DNA of 6,188 bases, taken from contig CAAFEX010000106.1 in assembly GCA_900762015.1 (NCBI GenBank), forward strand, positions 1 through 6,188, read 5' to 3'. Below the pieces are notes generated by a model, which made no database searches, was not told the origin of the DNA, and saw nothing but the letters and a program-made list of their open reading frames with translations. The translations under genes and the position numbers were made by a program. Shown here in pieces: positions 5,697 through 6,188 of this stretch (within the stretch, counting starts at the first letter, position 1; each line of letters opens with the position of its first letter). This DNA is from an uncultured Collinsella sp. GTDB taxonomy: Bacteria; Actinomycetota; Coriobacteriia; Coriobacteriales; Coriobacteriaceae.

Positions 5697-6188
5697 ACTT
5701 CCTGAACATCTTCGAGGACCACGTGGCCGGCATCTTCGGTGCCACCCGTGCCCCGTTCTCCTTTAAGAAGCTTGCCAAGCAGGCCGCTCGCGACATGGAG
5801 GATCAGACTCTGGTGATCAACGGCGTCAACACGGCGCCGGCACTCTATACCATCCTTATCGCCGCCGACGACGATCCCATGCTCGCCCCGTTCTACCCCG
5901 AGCTTTCGCGCGAGGTCCGCGAGTTTGTGAAGGCGCAGGCCGAAAAGCGCCGCTATGTCTTTGTCGGCGAGCCCCTCGTGCGCTTTATGATCGATCCGCA
6001 GCTGCGCGCCGGCAAGTTCTCGGTCTTTGCCGAGAACGTCGATGCCCCCACGCTCGGCCGCCTGTACGAAGAAGAGCGCGCCTATCAAAACGGCTTGGGC
6101 CAGAACAACTCCGCGGCAAGCCGTGCCGCCAGCGCCCCGCGCGCCGGCCAGCAGCAGTTTGCTGCCCCGCAGCAGCAGCGCCCCGCCG
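5693..6188 (+). CDS. fhaA: FhaA-like protein, N-terminal DUF3662 domain (3' end outside window)
   Basis: Starting at GTG, 165 codons are visible and the frame is open at the window edge. Residues about 1-115 match the FhaA N-terminal domain (DUF3662). They open with NFLNIFEDHVAGIFG, followed by AARDMEDQ near 31-38, FYPELSREVREF near 67-78 and the closing LRAGKFSVFAE near 104-114. From about 130 the sequence turns into a Gln/Ala/Pro-rich linker. That is how these proteins connect to a C-terminal FHA domain, which would bind phosphothreonine and lies beyond the window. In mycobacteria FhaA is a kinase-network protein tied to peptidoglycan synthesis. Here the gene directly follows a kinase gene with a GTGA overlap, so the pair may act as writer and reader. 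The domain call is strong; the presence of the FHA domain is expected, not seen. Confidence 0.88.
   Translation, partial: MNFLNIFEDHVAGIFGATRAPFSFKKLAKQAARDMEDQTLVINGVNTAPALYTILIAADDDPMLAPFYPELSREVREFVKAQAEKRRYVFVGEPLVRFMIDPQLRAGKFSVFAENVDAPTLGRLYEEERAYQNGLGQNNSAASRAASAPRAGQQQFAAPQQQRPA

Overview
This 6.2 kb window comes from a high-GC Gram-positive-type genome. Coding is dense, with GC-rich third codon positions, Ala-rich proteins and good GGAG/GAGGG-type ribosome binding sites. A Ser/Thr kinase sits beside an FhaA-type protein (DUF3662 N-terminal domain), which is an actinobacterial hallmark. Together with the long Ala/Pro-rich DnaX, this fits an actinobacterium, and the style of the proteins resembles Coriobacteriia such as Collinsella. 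The taxon is an inference from protein character, not from a search.

Layout. (1) Positions 1-366, plus strand: the C-terminal 121 codons of an unrecognised protein with lower GC and rarer codons than the rest. (2) Positions 388-2862, minus strand: dnaX, the clamp-loader tau subunit, converging on the first gene with only 21 bp between their stop codons. (3) Positions 2863-2977: a 115-bp divergent intergenic region with one AT-rich element that could act as a -10 box for both directions. (4) Positions 2978-3694, plus strand: a small two-TM membrane protein with a YcxB-like domain and a very Lys-rich tail. (5) Positions 3695-3842: an intergenic region with a plausible extended -10 promoter. (6) Positions 3843-5696, plus strand: a Ser/Thr protein kinase whose catalytic domain is joined to a polytopic membrane domain of roughly nine or ten helices. 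(7) From 5693 to the window end, plus strand: the start of an fhaA-like gene, overlapping the kinase gene by 4 nt.

How the genes relate. dnaX is a replication housekeeping gene and seems functionally independent of its neighbours. The kinase and fhaA genes are translationally coupled and probably form the start of a phospho-signalling operon. In actinobacteria FhaA proteins read phosphothreonine marks through a C-terminal FHA domain (outside this window) and take part in control of cell-wall synthesis and division. The kinase here is unusual. It is a non-RD kinase (HLD instead of HRD), has a Gly-rich activation loop, lacks PASTA repeats, and carries a multi-pass membrane domain. I see no mobile element, CRISPR array, tRNA or rRNA. 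The most notable items are the kinase architecture, a perfect 26-bp palindrome inside the kinase gene, and repeated Trp-containing short motifs in the disordered linkers of DnaX.
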